Of a stretch of DNA of 22,541 nt, positions 13,644 to 22,026 are shown one piece after another (position 1 is the stretch's first letter; each line of letters begins with the position of its first letter). The notes below the pieces were generated by a model. It was not told where the DNA came from, did no database searches, and saw only the letters and a list, made by a program, of their open reading frames with translations. The DNA is from Rhodospirillales bacterium. Lineage in GTDB: Bacteria; Pseudomonadota; Alphaproteobacteria; Rhodospirillales; JABHCV01. The stretch spans positions 1 to 22,541 of the forward strand of contig JADHSW010000018.1 of NCBI GenBank assembly GCA_016776705.1. The letters run 5' to 3'. A program made the translations under genes and the position numbers.

Positions 13644-15253
13644 TACATCCTGAAAATGCCAAAGTGTGTTTTTTCTATCGGCGCATTTAGGGATGCAGAA
13701 ATGCCAAGTCCCAACACCATGCGGGTATCTGCCGGATCAATGATGCCATCGTCCCAAAGCCGCGCACTTGCGAAATAGGGATGCCCCTGTTCCTCGTATC
13801 GATCAAGGATTGGCTGACGGAATTTTTTCTCGGCGGCCTGGCTCCACTTTTTGCCCAGCTTTTCAATGCCGTCCCGTTTCACCGTCGCAAGTACCGACGC
13901 CGCCTGCTCGCCGCCCATCACCGAAATGCGGGCGTTGGGCCACATGAACATCATGCGCGGCGAGTATGCCCGCCCGCACATGGAATAGTTCCCGGCGCCG
14001 AAGCTGCCGCCAATAACCACGGTGAATTTCGGCACTTGGGCACAGGCGACAGCCGTGACCATCTTGGCCCCGTTCTTGGCAATACCGCCCGCCTCGTATT
14101 TTTGCCCGACCATGAAGCCGGTAATGTTCTGCAGAAAGACCAGGGGTATCTTGCGCTGGGCGCACAACTCAACAAAGTGAGCGCCCTTTTCCGCAGATTC
14201 AGAAAACAAAATACCGTTGTTGGCGACAATGCCGATGGGGTAGCCGTGAAGGCGGGCAAAACCGCAAACAAGGGTTTGTCCGTAAAGCTGCTTGAACTCG
14301 TCAAATTCAGAACCATCGACAATGCGGGCAATAATTTCGTGCACATCAAAGGGCTTGCGGGTATCAGCGTTGACAATACCGTACAGTTCCTCGGCGTCGT
14401 ACAAAGGTTCCTTGACCTCGGACACATCCATGTCAATTTTTTTGACCCTGTTCAGGTTGCCGATTGATCTGCGTGCAATGGCGATGGCGTGGGCGTCATC
14501 ATCGGCCATGTGATCGGTGACGCCGGAAATCTTGGTGTGAACTTCAGCGCCGCCCAATTCTTCTGAGGTTACAATCTCGCCGGTAGCGGCCTTGACCAGT
14601 GGCGGCCCCCCCAGGAAAATCGTTCCCTGTCCCTTGACGATAATGCTTTCGTCTGACATCGCCGGAATGTAGGCGCCACCCGCCGTGCATGAACCATGGA
14701 CGATGGAAATTTGCGGGATGCCTTTGCCCGACATTGTCGCCTGATTATAAAAGATACGGCCAAAGTGATCCTTGTCCGGAAAGACGTTGTCCTGAAGGGG
14801 CAAGAAGGCACCGCCGCTTTCCACCAGATACAGGCACGGCAGATTATTCTCGAGCGCGATTTCCTGGGCACGAAGATGCTTTTTCACTGTCGTGGGATAG
14901 TAGGTGCCACCCTTGACGGTGGGGTCGTTGGCGACAACCATGCATTCCTGTCCCGAAATACGCCCGATGCCCGTGATCACACCACCGGCCGGAACCTCGT
15001 CATCGCCATACAGTTTGTATCCAGCCATCTGGGAAAATTCCAGAAACGGTGAGCCCACATCCAGAAGCTGGCGAATGCGCTCCCTTGGCAGTAATCGGCC
15101 ACGGGCAAGATGACGTTCACGCGCCCGCTCCCCGCCACCCAGGCGAACCCTGGAGACCTTCTCGCGAAGATCATCAACAAGCCCGCGCATGTTGCTGGCG
15201 TTGGTTTTGAAAACATCCGAGCGGGGATTGGCCCCTGACTTGATAACACTCAT
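13643..15253 (-). CDS. liuB: Methylcrotonyl-CoA carboxylase, carboxyltransferase beta subunit
   Basis: This subunit transfers CO2 from carboxybiotin to 3-methylcrotonyl-CoA. The 536-residue protein is full length for the family. Landmarks: ARERHLARGRLLPRERI near residue 45, VKGGTYYPTTVKKHLRAQEIA, the acyl-CoA side oxyanion region HGSCTAGGAYIPAMSDE, and the C-terminal half GFMVGQKYEAGGIAKNGAKMV, GGSFGAGNYSMCGRAY and MWPNARISVMGGEQAA. These are typical of MCC beta rather than propionyl-CoA carboxylase. It begins 17 bases after the rhodanese stop and overlaps the hydratase gene by one base, so the three MCC/hydratase genes are coupled. Symbol mccB is also used. Confidence 0.96.
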   Translation of the reverse strand: MSVIKSGANPRSDVFKTNASNMRGLVDDLREKVSRVRLGGGERARERHLARGRLLPRERIRQLLDVGSPFLEFSQMAGYKLYGDDEVPAGGVITGIGRISGQECMVVANDPTVKGGTYYPTTVKKHLRAQEIALENNLPCLYLVESGGAFLPLQDNVFPDKDHFGRIFYNQATMSGKGIPQISIVHGSCTAGGAYIPAMSDESIIVKGQGTIFLGGPPLVKAATGEIVTSEELGGAEVHTKISGVTDHMADDDAHAIAIARRSIGNLNRVKKIDMDVSEVKEPLYDAEELYGIVNADTRKPFDVHEIIARIVDGSEFDEFKQLYGQTLVCGFARLHGYPIGIVANNGILFSESAEKGAHFVELCAQRKIPLVFLQNITGFMVGQKYEAGGIAKNGAKMVTAVACAQVPKFTVVIGGSFGAGNYSMCGRAYSPRMMFMWPNARISVMGGEQAASVLATVKRDGIEKLGKKWSQAAEKKFRQPILDRYEEQGHPYFASARLWDDGIIDPADTRMVLGLGISASLNAPIEKTHFGIFRM

Positions 15254-15270
15254 GGCAGATACCTTTTTCG

Positions 15271-15669
15271 TTATTTTTTCTTCGGGCGTTCGCCCACAGG
15301 CCCGCCGGATTCTTTCCAGCCCTTGAAACCGCCGGCGATGTGTTTGACATTTGTCATACCCATGTCCATCAAGGTTTTCGCCGCCAGCGCCGAACGCCAG
15401 GCCGACTGGCAGTACAGCAGGTAGGTTTTATCTTCCTGGGCGAAGACGTCCCGGTGGTACGGGCTTTCGGGATCAACCCAGAATTCCAGCATGCCGCGTG
15501 GCGCGTGAACCGCACCGGGGATCATGCCTTCCCTGTCCAGTTCGCGAACGTCGCGCAGGTCGACCAATACAAGATCATCGCTTTTGTCTGCCAGGACTTC
15601 TTCCATCGATACTTCCTCGACGACGGCGCTGGCTTCCTCAAGAAGTTGTTTATAGCCTTTGGTAATCAT
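15271..15669 (-). CDS. Rhodanese-like sulfurtransferase, single domain
   Basis: This 132-residue cytoplasmic protein has one rhodanese domain. VLVDLRDVRELDREGMIPGAVHAPRGMLEFW (about 34-64) contains the conserved Asp-x-Arg and GxIPGAxHxPRG features. The active-site loop begins with Cys87 (YCQSAWRSALAA), and the domain ends with HIAGGFKGWKESGGP. The loop is the usual length for persulfide-carrying rhodaneses. It sits 12 bases after the DsbA/HCCA-like gene and 17 bases before MCC beta. The substrate is unknown; sulfur delivery or protein thiol maintenance is possible. It is a recurring passenger in acyl-CoA catabolic clusters of alphaproteobacteria, as far as I recall. Confidence 0.9.
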   Translation of the reverse strand: MITKGYKQLLEEASAVVEEVSMEEVLADKSDDLVLVDLRDVRELDREGMIPGAVHAPRGMLEFWVDPESPYHRDVFAQEDKTYLLYCQSAWRSALAAKTLMDMGMTNVKHIAGGFKGWKESGGPVGERPKKK

Positions 15670-15681
15670 AAATTCATTCCT

Positions 15682-16284
15682 CTACCAGCCACCGCTTTGC
15701 AGCCATTTTTTAACCATCCACATACGATCGGACCCCCAGAATCCTTCTCCATCAACGAAGAAAAATGGTGATCCGAAAACGCCACGCTCGATTGCCTTGT
15801 CTGTTTCGTTCCTAAGCCTGTCTTTGATGGCCTGTTCCTGAATTCCGTTCAGCAGTTCATCTTTATCGACAAACAACGGGGCGGCTATATCGGCGACAAC
15901 CTCGGGCTTTGAGATATCAATGCCCTCGCCAAAAATCGCGTGATACACGGATTTGGCAAACAGGCGGGCCTGATCCGGATTTTGTTGTTCCAGCCAATAG
16001 AATGCCCGGGAAGCCGCAACGGAATGAACCGGAAAATCCTTCGGCATTTTCCAGGGAACGTCCATGTACCGGCCAAGGCGTTCCCAATCGTGCAATCCGT
16101 ATTCGCCGCGCATGGGTTGATGGGTCAGTGGGGCCATGCCGGTTTTATTAAACATGGCTCCCAGCAGGAACGGCTTCCAAAGGCACATGCGCCCATTGTC
16201 TTCGGCGATCTGGTCGATCTTCTGGGCGGCAAAATAGCCGTAGGGTGATGAGAATTCGAAATAGAATTCTATGGGGTCACTCAT
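15682..16284 (-). CDS. DsbA-family / 2-hydroxychromene-2-carboxylate isomerase-like protein
   Basis: This 200-residue protein belongs to the thioredoxin-fold group that includes HCCA isomerase and kappa-class GST. The N-terminus EFYFEFSSPYGYFAAQKI carries the SSPY active-site loop (serines replace the DsbA cysteines), and ERGVFGSPFFFVDGEGFWGSDR (about 167-188) carries the cis-proline and the typical W/F-G-x-DR end. There is no signal peptide, so it should act in the cytoplasm, perhaps with glutathione. Its true substrate is unknown, and the HCCA name should not be read as naphthalene degradation. It begins four bases after the acyl-CoA dehydrogenase stop. Confidence 0.88.
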   Translation of the reverse strand: MSDPIEFYFEFSSPYGYFAAQKIDQIAEDNGRMCLWKPFLLGAMFNKTGMAPLTHQPMRGEYGLHDWERLGRYMDVPWKMPKDFPVHSVAASRAFYWLEQQNPDQARLFAKSVYHAIFGEGIDISKPEVVADIAAPLFVDKDELLNGIQEQAIKDRLRNETDKAIERGVFGSPFFFVDGEGFWGSDRMWMVKKWLQSGGW

Positions 16285-16288
16285 GTTT

Positions 16289-17428
16289 TCAACTTTCGTT
16301 CATTAGTGAGCGAGCAATGACCATGCGCTGAATATCACTGGTGCCTTCGTAAATTTTTGTCACCCGCACATCCCGATAGATTCGCTCGACCGGGAAGTCT
16401 TCCAGGTATCCATAACCGCCGTGAATTTGAATGGCGTCAGAGCAAACCTTCTCTGCCATTTCCGAGGCAAAGACCTTGGCCATTGAAGCTTCTTTCAAGC
16501 AGGACACACCGGCGTCGCGAAGCGATGCTGCGTGCAGGGCCATTTGATGAGCAGCCTCGATCCCCGTCGCCATATCGGCAAGGCGGAAGGCCACGGCCTG
16601 ATGTTCGGCGATGGGTTTACCAAAAGTAATGCGTTCTCGGGCATAATCACGCGCGGCTTCAAAGGCGGCGCGCGCCATTCCCGTTGCCTGACCGGCGATG
16701 CCGATGCGACCGCCTTCGAGATTGGAAAGCGCGATTTTGTAGCCTTCCCCTTCTTTTCCAAGCAGCAGGTCTGCGGGCAGACGCATGTCATCAAAATTCA
16801 GCGCCACTGTCTCATGCCCGCGCTGGCCCATTTTGTGTTCTGGAGCGCCGGTTGAATAACCATCCATATCGGTGGGTACGATAAAGGCGGAAATGCCTTT
16901 CTTTCCCGCTTCAGGGTCAGTAACCGCAAAGACAATAGCGATCCCTGCAATAACACCGGACGAGATAAACAGCTTGGTGCCGTTCAGAACATAACAATCG
17001 CCGTCCCATCTGGCACTGCATTTAAGATTGGCCGCATCGGACCCGGCCTGGGCCTCGGTCAGGGCGAAAGCGCCAATCACTTCGCCACTGGTAAGAGACG
17101 GCAGGAATTTCTTTTTCTGTTCTTGGGTTCCGTACTGGACAATGGGCATGGTCGCCACACCATTATGGACGCTCATGGTCGTCGACACGCCGCCATCACC
17201 GGCGGCGATTTCTTCCATCGCCAAAACAAAGGAGACGTAGCCTGCATCGACGCCACCCCATTCTTCGGGGGCCAGCATGCCCAGCAGTCCAAGTTCACCC
17301 ATTTCGCGGAACACCCCTATTGGTGTTTTCTTGTCCCTGTCCCATTGCCCCGCATTTGGGGCAAGACGATCACGGGCAAACGAGCGCGCCATATCGCGAA
17401 TGAGTGTCTGCTCTTCCGATAAGATCAC
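16289..17428 (-). CDS. Acyl-CoA dehydrogenase, short/branched-chain type
   Basis: This FAD enzyme oxidises an acyl-CoA to the 2-enoyl-CoA and passes electrons to ETF. The 379-residue length is standard. Landmarks: FALTEAQAGSDAANLK (flavin/substrate loop), FISSGVIAGIAIVFAVTD, the central RIGIAGQATGMARAAFEAA, QIHGGYGYLEDFPVERIYRDVR, and catalytic Glu361 in IYEGTSDIQRMVIAR. That Glu position marks the short/medium-chain or isobutyryl-type group, not IVD, so it is distinct from the first dehydrogenase in this operon. It starts with GTG (17428), overlapping the SDR stop by four bases (GTGA). Possible substrates are butyryl-CoA, isobutyryl-CoA or 2-methylbutyryl-CoA. Confidence 0.95.
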   Translation of the reverse strand: MILSEEQTLIRDMARSFARDRLAPNAGQWDRDKKTPIGVFREMGELGLLGMLAPEEWGGVDAGYVSFVLAMEEIAAGDGGVSTTMSVHNGVATMPIVQYGTQEQKKKFLPSLTSGEVIGAFALTEAQAGSDAANLKCSARWDGDCYVLNGTKLFISSGVIAGIAIVFAVTDPEAGKKGISAFIVPTDMDGYSTGAPEHKMGQRGHETVALNFDDMRLPADLLLGKEGEGYKIALSNLEGGRIGIAGQATGMARAAFEAARDYARERITFGKPIAEHQAVAFRLADMATGIEAAHQMALHAASLRDAGVSCLKEASMAKVFASEMAEKVCSDAIQIHGGYGYLEDFPVERIYRDVRVTKIYEGTSDIQRMVIARSLMNES

Positions 17429-18108
17429 CAGGGTATCTCCGTGCTGTCGTAATTCAAAAAACGTCCCGTCGTTTCCAGGGACAGGCTCTTAATGGCCTGA
17501 CGTAATCCGGAAACACTTTCGGGTACATCGATCAAGCCGCTGGGACCACCCATGTCGGTTCTAACCCAGCCGGGGTGCAGGACAACCACCGAAATACCAC
17601 GGGGCTTAAGATCGACGGACAGGCTTTTCATAACTGCATTCAGGGCCGCTTTCGACGAGCGATAGATATAGCTGGCGCCGGAATCATTATCCCCCACAGA
17701 ACCCATCCTGGAAGACATGACGGCGATCTTTTTCAAATCACTGGCGGCGACATGATCGCGAAAACACTCACACACTTTCAGTGGAGCCATGACGTTGATG
17801 CGCATGACTTCTTCCCATGTATCGTATTCTATGCCCCCCAGCTTGGATGGCTTTGGGCCGTAAATACCCGCGTTGTTGAGCAACAGGTCGATGGTTTCCT
17901 TGCGCAGGGTTCTCGCTAGCGCCTGAATTTGTCCATAGTCCGAAACGTCAAGTGGATGAACGACAACATCACCCTCCAGCGCGTTAAGCTCGTCGGCACT
18001 TTGTGGATCGCGGCAGGTGGCGATGACCCGCCACCCGTCCGCTGCGTACTGTCGGGCATATTCCAGCCCCAGTCCTCGATTGGCTCCTGTGATCAAGACA
18101 CTCGGCAT
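17425..18108 (-). CDS. Short-chain dehydrogenase/reductase, C-factor-like
   Basis: This 227-residue Rossmann-fold oxidoreductase has the classical SDR layout: cofactor motif TGANRGLG (residues 7-14), LLLNNAG at about 75-81, a catalytic Ser in VMSSRMGS, and YRSSK as the catalytic Tyr-x-x-x-Lys. The N-terminal pattern (Arg in CRDP) suggests NADP use. The overall look, especially MGSVGDNDSGASYIYRSSKAALN and LHPGWVRTDMGG, resembles the C-factor (CsgA-like) group of SDRs. The substrate is unknown. It begins two bases after the thiolase stop and overlaps the acyl-CoA dehydrogenase start, so it is part of the operon. Confidence 0.92.
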   Translation of the reverse strand: MPSVLITGANRGLGLEYARQYAADGWRVIATCRDPQSADELNALEGDVVVHPLDVSDYGQIQALARTLRKETIDLLLNNAGIYGPKPSKLGGIEYDTWEEVMRINVMAPLKVCECFRDHVAASDLKKIAVMSSRMGSVGDNDSGASYIYRSSKAALNAVMKSLSVDLKPRGISVVVLHPGWVRTDMGGPSGLIDVPESVSGLRQAIKSLSLETTGRFLNYDSTEIPW

Positions 18109-18110
18109 GA

Positions 18111-19298
18111 TCAGGTCACCCGTTCAATAGCCATGGCCGTGGCTTCGCCGCCACCGATGCAAAGCGAGGCGACACCTTTTTTCATGTCATATTTTTCCAG
18201 GGCCGCCATCAGGGTAACTATGATGCGCGCACCGGATGCGCCTACAGGATGACCCAATGCGCAGGCACCACCATGAACGTTGACCTTGTCGTGAGGGATA
18301 TCCAGATCGCGCATGGCCGCCATAGTGACCACGGCAAAGGCTTCGTTGACCTCAAACAGATCAACGTCGTTCTTGTCCCAACCGGCGCGATCCAGAACCT
18401 TACGCATGGCGTCAATTGGGGCGGTGGTGAACCATGCCGGTTCCTGGGCATGGGTAGAATGACCGTGAATGATGGCCATAGGCTTCAGGCCCCGTTTGTC
18501 GGCTTCGCTTCGACGCATCATGATCAACGCCGCGCCGCCATCAGAAATTGAACTGGAGTTGGCGGGTGTCACCGTACCGTCCTTGGCGAAGGCGGGTTTC
18601 AGAAGCGGGATTTTTTCAATGTTGGCTTTCAGGGGCTGTTCGTCCCTGTCTACGGTAACTTCGCCCTTGCGCGATGAGACCGTAACTGGCACGACCTCGC
18701 CATCGAATGAGCCATCCTCAATCGCCCTTTTGGCGCGGGTCAGGGATTCAATGGCGAAAGCATCCTGGGCTTCGCGGGTGAACTGGTAATGACTGGCCGT
18801 ATCTTCCGCATAGCAGCCCATCAGCTTGCCCTTGTCGTAGGCGTCTTCAAGGCCGTCAAGGAACATGTGATCATAGACCTGCCCGTGACCCATGCGGAAA
18901 CCGCCGCGCGCCTTGGTCATAACGTAAGGGGTGTTGGTCATGCTTTCCATGCCACCGGCGACCATCACATCGTGGGAGCCAGCCATCAGGGCGTCATGGG
19001 CCATCATCGTCGCCTTCATGCCCGATCCACACATTTTATTGATTGTCGTGCAGCCCACGTTGGCAGGAATGCCCGCCCCGAAAGAAGCCTGACGCGCCGG
19101 GGCCTGACCCATGCCGGCGGGAAGGACGACGCCCATGATCACGTCATCAACATCTTCAGGCGCAACCCCGGAACGGCTCAGCGCCGCCTTGATTGCCGCA
19201 GCGCCAAGGTCGGGTGCAGGCACATCTGACAAGTCGCCCTGAAATCCACCCATCGGGGTGCGAGCGCCGCCGACGATTACAATGGGATCTTCGTTCAT
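18111..19298 (-). CDS. Acetyl-CoA acetyltransferase (thiolase)
   Basis: This enzyme cleaves acetoacetyl-CoA to two acetyl-CoA or runs the reverse condensation. The 395-residue protein has active-site Cys90 (NKMCGSGMKA), His350 (ACALGHPVGASGARI) and Cys380 (SLCIGGGEATAM), spaced as in biosynthetic-type acetoacetyl-CoA thiolases. I chose the ATG at 19298 because GGAG lies nine bases upstream and homology begins there; an in-frame extension to 19340 lacks both. In this operon it would dispose of acetoacetyl-CoA made from acetoacetate, but the acetoacetate CoA-transferase or synthetase needed for that is not in the window. It could also feed beta-oxidation or PHB metabolism. Confidence 0.95.
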   Translation of the reverse strand: MNEDPIVIVGGARTPMGGFQGDLSDVPAPDLGAAAIKAALSRSGVAPEDVDDVIMGVVLPAGMGQAPARQASFGAGIPANVGCTTINKMCGSGMKATMMAHDALMAGSHDVMVAGGMESMTNTPYVMTKARGGFRMGHGQVYDHMFLDGLEDAYDKGKLMGCYAEDTASHYQFTREAQDAFAIESLTRAKRAIEDGSFDGEVVPVTVSSRKGEVTVDRDEQPLKANIEKIPLLKPAFAKDGTVTPANSSSISDGGAALIMMRRSEADKRGLKPMAIIHGHSTHAQEPAWFTTAPIDAMRKVLDRAGWDKNDVDLFEVNEAFAVVTMAAMRDLDIPHDKVNVHGGACALGHPVGASGARIIVTLMAALEKYDMKKGVASLCIGGGEATAMAIERVT

Positions 19299-19348
19299 GA
19301 TATCTGTCTCCTGATTGATGCGGTCACGGCTGACCGGCATTTATATGT

Positions 19349-20284
19349 TTATCCATTTTCTTTAACCATCTCGCCAACAACGCGAATGGTCTCCAGCATA
19401 AGCCGGGTTGTCAATTCCAGGGCGGGCGGGTCCACGGTTTGTGGTCCGTCGCCGGATGTATGATACGTCTGAAAGATGGTTGGGCGAATGAAATTCAGCA
19501 ACCACTTAGGGTTATTCGGGTCATCCACATAGGAACGAAGTTTTTCTTCGTCTTTCTGCGGCAGTACGGTAACGCCGACGGCGGCCAGTCCCTTTTTTGA
19601 AAAAGCCAGATGATCGCTGCCAAATCGCGGTACCGCACCGTGTTTGCCGTTATAGATTTTAAGGTTGTCGCCCGCCTTTAGCAGGGCCTTGACGATGGGT
19701 GATCCCAAAGCCGGGCCGACAACATCCCATACCCCATAGGCGTCACCGATACCGCAGAGCTCGAAACTTGCTACGCCGAATATATTGCTCAGGTTCTGGG
19801 TTTCCGCGTGATGCCTTGCCCCGTGAAGCCCGGCCTCCTCGCCATCGCTGAACAGGAAACGCACACTCAGGCCTTCCGGCGGGTTGATCCGTGACAATTC
19901 CTTCATGGCCAAGATACCAGCAGCGACACACGACGCATTGTCATTGGCCCCCGGTGCTTCTTCAACCCGGTCCATGTGGGCAGAAAAAACCAGAACATCC
20001 CTGCCCTGCCCCAGTTCAACGACGACATTGCTGCCACTGAAAACCGGATTCAGGACTGCTTCTTCCCGATAAGACACGCCACCTGCTTCCAGCGCCTTTT
20101 TGACCAGTTCACGACGTTCAGGATTTGACCTTCCGCTCATAATCTCGACAAGGCGCATGGCGGAAGGGTCATCAAGATAATACGAAAAGTCATGCGCAGG
20201 TACTGGCGAGCGATCCCAAAGAAACAACTTCGAGAAAGCCAGAACAACAAGCACGATGAGTAGGAGCCACTTAGCTCGTTTCAT
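19349..20284 (-). CDS. M28-family zinc metallopeptidase, membrane-anchored or secreted
   Basis: This 311-residue protein has an N-terminal signal anchor or uncleaved signal (basic KRAK then LLLIVLVVLAFSKLFLW, residues 2-23), so the catalytic part should lie in the periplasm. The M28 metal-ligand pattern is present: His103 (SAHMDRV), Asp115 (GANDNAS), Glu149/Glu150 (DGEEAGLHGA) and His275 (YHTSGDG). GSDHLAFSKKG fits the substrate region. Such enzymes are aminopeptidases or, with similar sequences, glutaminyl cyclases. I chose the ATG at 20284, which overlaps the isovaleryl-CoA dehydrogenase stop by 14 bases; a GTG at 20296 is also possible. Its presence in an acyl-CoA operon is unusual; releasing leucine from peptides would be a fitting but unproven role. 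Confidence 0.88.
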   Translation of the reverse strand: MKRAKWLLLIVLVVLAFSKLFLWDRSPVPAHDFSYYLDDPSAMRLVEIMSGRSNPERRELVKKALEAGGVSYREEAVLNPVFSGSNVVVELGQGRDVLVFSAHMDRVEEAPGANDNASCVAAGILAMKELSRINPPEGLSVRFLFSDGEEAGLHGARHHAETQNLSNIFGVASFELCGIGDAYGVWDVVGPALGSPIVKALLKAGDNLKIYNGKHGAVPRFGSDHLAFSKKGLAAVGVTVLPQKDEEKLRSYVDDPNNPKWLLNFIRPTIFQTYHTSGDGPQTVDPPALELTTRLMLETIRVVGEMVKENG

Positions 20285-21443
20285 TAAACAGCTCACGCCC
20301 GATCAGCCAGCGGCGAATTTCGGACGTTCCGGCACCAATTTCGTACAGTTTGGCATCGCGCAGCAGCCGTCCGGTGGGGGCTTCGTTTATATATCCCGTG
20401 CCGCCCAGACACTGGATCGCCTCCAGCGCCATCCAAGTCGCTTTTTCGGCGGCGTAAAGGATTGCTCCGGCGGCGTCCTTACGGGTCGTCTGTCCCCGAT
20501 CACAAGCCTTGGCAACGGCGTAGACGTATGCCTTGGAGGCGTTCATGGTCGTATACATGTCCGCCAACTTGCCCTGCATCAACTGGAAAGTGCCAATGGG
20601 CTGATCGAATTGTTTGCGTTCATGAATGTAGGGAACAACCACGTCCATGCACGCCTGCATGATGCCGGTGGGACCGGCGGAAAGAACGGCGCGCTCGTAA
20701 TCAAGGCCGCTCATCAATACATTGACGCCTTTGCCAACACCGGCAAGAACGTTTTCTTCCGGAACTTCGCAATCTTCAAAAACCAGCTCGCAGGTGTTGG
20801 AGCCACGCATGCCCAGCTTATCCAGCTTCTGCGCCGTGGAAAAACCCTTGAAGCCTTTTTCGATGATAAAGGCCGTGATGCCTTTGGGTCCCGCCTGCAT
20901 ATCCGTTTTGGCATAAACCACAAGGGTGTCAGCATCCGGGCCGTTGGTAATCCACATTTTGTTGCCGTTGAGGATATACTGGTCGCCCTTCTTTTCGGCC
21001 TTAAGCTTCATTGAGACAACGTCTGATCCAGCGCCAGGCTCGCTCATGGCAAGCGCTCCCACATGATCACCGGAAATCAGCTTTGGCAGGTATCTGCTTT
21101 TCTGCTCAGCATTGCCATTGCGGCTGATCTGGTTGACACATAGGTTTGAGTGCGCACCGTAGCTCAGGCCTACAGAAGCCGAGGCACGGCTAATTTCTTC
21201 CATTGCCACCACATGTTCAAGATAACCCATGCCTGCTCCGCCATATTCTTCCTCAGCGGTGACGCCCAAAACACCCAGATCACCCAGTTTTTTCCACAGA
21301 TCGGCGGGAAATTCGTTGCTGGCGTCGATATCGGCAGCGCGGGGGGCAATTTCATCAGATGAAAAGCTCAACACAGAAGCGCGGAGCATATCGGCGGTTT
21401 CACCGAGATCGAAATCGAGTGACGGTAATTCGTTTGGAATCAT
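20271..21443 (-). CDS. liuA: Isovaleryl-CoA dehydrogenase
   Basis: This FAD enzyme oxidises isovaleryl-CoA to 3-methylcrotonyl-CoA, the entry step of the pathway completed by MCC, hydratase and HMG-CoA lyase. The 390-residue protein has ALAMSEPGAGSDVVSMK, KMWITNGPDADTLVVYAKT, and IQCLGGTGYINEAPTGRLLRD. IVD identity rests on the catalytic Glu being in the G helix (Glu250 in LDYERAVLSAGP) while the usual late Glu position is replaced in YEIGAGTSEIRR, the combination known for IVD. It is the first gene after the 26-bp palindrome at 21502-21527 and overlaps the M28 gene. No strong ribosome binding site competitor start was found; GGGAG lies upstream of the ATG. Confidence 0.96.
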   Translation of the reverse strand: MIPNELPSLDFDLGETADMLRASVLSFSSDEIAPRAADIDASNEFPADLWKKLGDLGVLGVTAEEEYGGAGMGYLEHVVAMEEISRASASVGLSYGAHSNLCVNQISRNGNAEQKSRYLPKLISGDHVGALAMSEPGAGSDVVSMKLKAEKKGDQYILNGNKMWITNGPDADTLVVYAKTDMQAGPKGITAFIIEKGFKGFSTAQKLDKLGMRGSNTCELVFEDCEVPEENVLAGVGKGVNVLMSGLDYERAVLSAGPTGIMQACMDVVVPYIHERKQFDQPIGTFQLMQGKLADMYTTMNASKAYVYAVAKACDRGQTTRKDAAGAILYAAEKATWMALEAIQCLGGTGYINEAPTGRLLRDAKLYEIGAGTSEIRRWLIGRELFNETS

Positions 21444-21493
21444 GATGTTACGAAACTCCCTGGCGGCCTGGATTTGTTGTTTTGATATCTTTG

Positions 21494-21527
21494 ATAATGT
21501 TAGTTGACGTTTACGTAAACGTCAACT
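21494..21527 (-). promoter_or_regulatory. 26-bp perfect palindrome, probable LiuR-type operator, with liu promoter
   Basis: AGTTGACGTTTAC (21502-21514) is followed directly by its exact reverse complement (21515-21527), a perfect 26-bp palindrome with no spacer, 59 bases before the isovaleryl-CoA dehydrogenase start. On the minus strand it contains a TTGACG -35 element; TAACAT lies 17 and CATTAT 20 bases further. A palindrome overlapping a long promoter spacer is what MerR-family activators such as LiuR use, and LiuR is the known regulator of liu genes in proteobacteria. No regulator gene is in the window. Confidence 0.7.
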
Positions 21528-21570
21528 TGGAAGAATTGATCTTTTTCGCCAGAAACCACCTGGAAATCAA

Positions 21571-22026
21571 TCAACCCGATACGTCTGCCCGCCCGACGAT
21601 CCGCATCAAGGTTTGCTGCATGACGGCGCATTGGGTTTCCTTCCCCTCCTTGACGACATACACATCTGCTCTGGCAACTGTCAGTGTCCGTCCGGCACGA
21701 ACAACTTCGCCCCGGGCAATCAACAGGTCCCCATCCGCCGGGGCCATCAGGTTCATCTTGTATTCCACAGTAAGAATACCATCCCCCGCCGCCATAAGGC
21801 TAAAGCCTGCATAACCACCGGCTGAATCGGCAATCGTGCCAACCACACCGCCATGAAAAAAACCGTGTTGTTGTGAAAGATCATCACTGTAGGGCAACCG
21901 GATTTCACAGCGACCGGGACTGACCGCCCCAATTTCCGCACCAATATGATTCATTATCCCCTGTTTGGCGAAGCTTTCGCGCAACATGGATTCATAGTCA
22001 GGGTTGAGAATTTTAAAGTCACTCAC
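21571..22026 (-). CDS. PaaI-like hotdog thioesterase
   Basis: This is a 151-residue hotdog-fold protein of the PaaI/YbgC-like acyl-CoA thioesterase group. The core helix region LSQQHGFFHGGVVGTIADSAGGYA (about 50-73) has the conserved HGG and Asp of PaaI-type enzymes, and the strand LTVEYKMNLMAPADGDLLIARGEV follows. It probably hydrolyses CoA thioesters that accumulate during catabolism. The start is uncertain: GTG at 22026 (used here) overlaps the upstream thioesterase by eight bases, and TTG at 22041 is also possible; neither has a clear ribosome binding site. It ends 127 bases before isovaleryl-CoA dehydrogenase, upstream of the palindrome. Confidence 0.85.
   Translation of the reverse strand: MSDFKILNPDYESMLRESFAKQGIMNHIGAEIGAVSPGRCEIRLPYSDDLSQQHGFFHGGVVGTIADSAGGYAGFSLMAAGDGILTVEYKMNLMAPADGDLLIARGEVVRAGRTLTVARADVYVVKEGKETQCAVMQQTLMRIVGRADVSG

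Noticed and set aside
13254..14467. Long plus-strand ORFs opposite the hydratase and MCC beta genes
   Set aside because: These open frames (174 and 228 codons) lie antisense to well-identified genes, have no family features, and reflect codon bias of the opposite strand.
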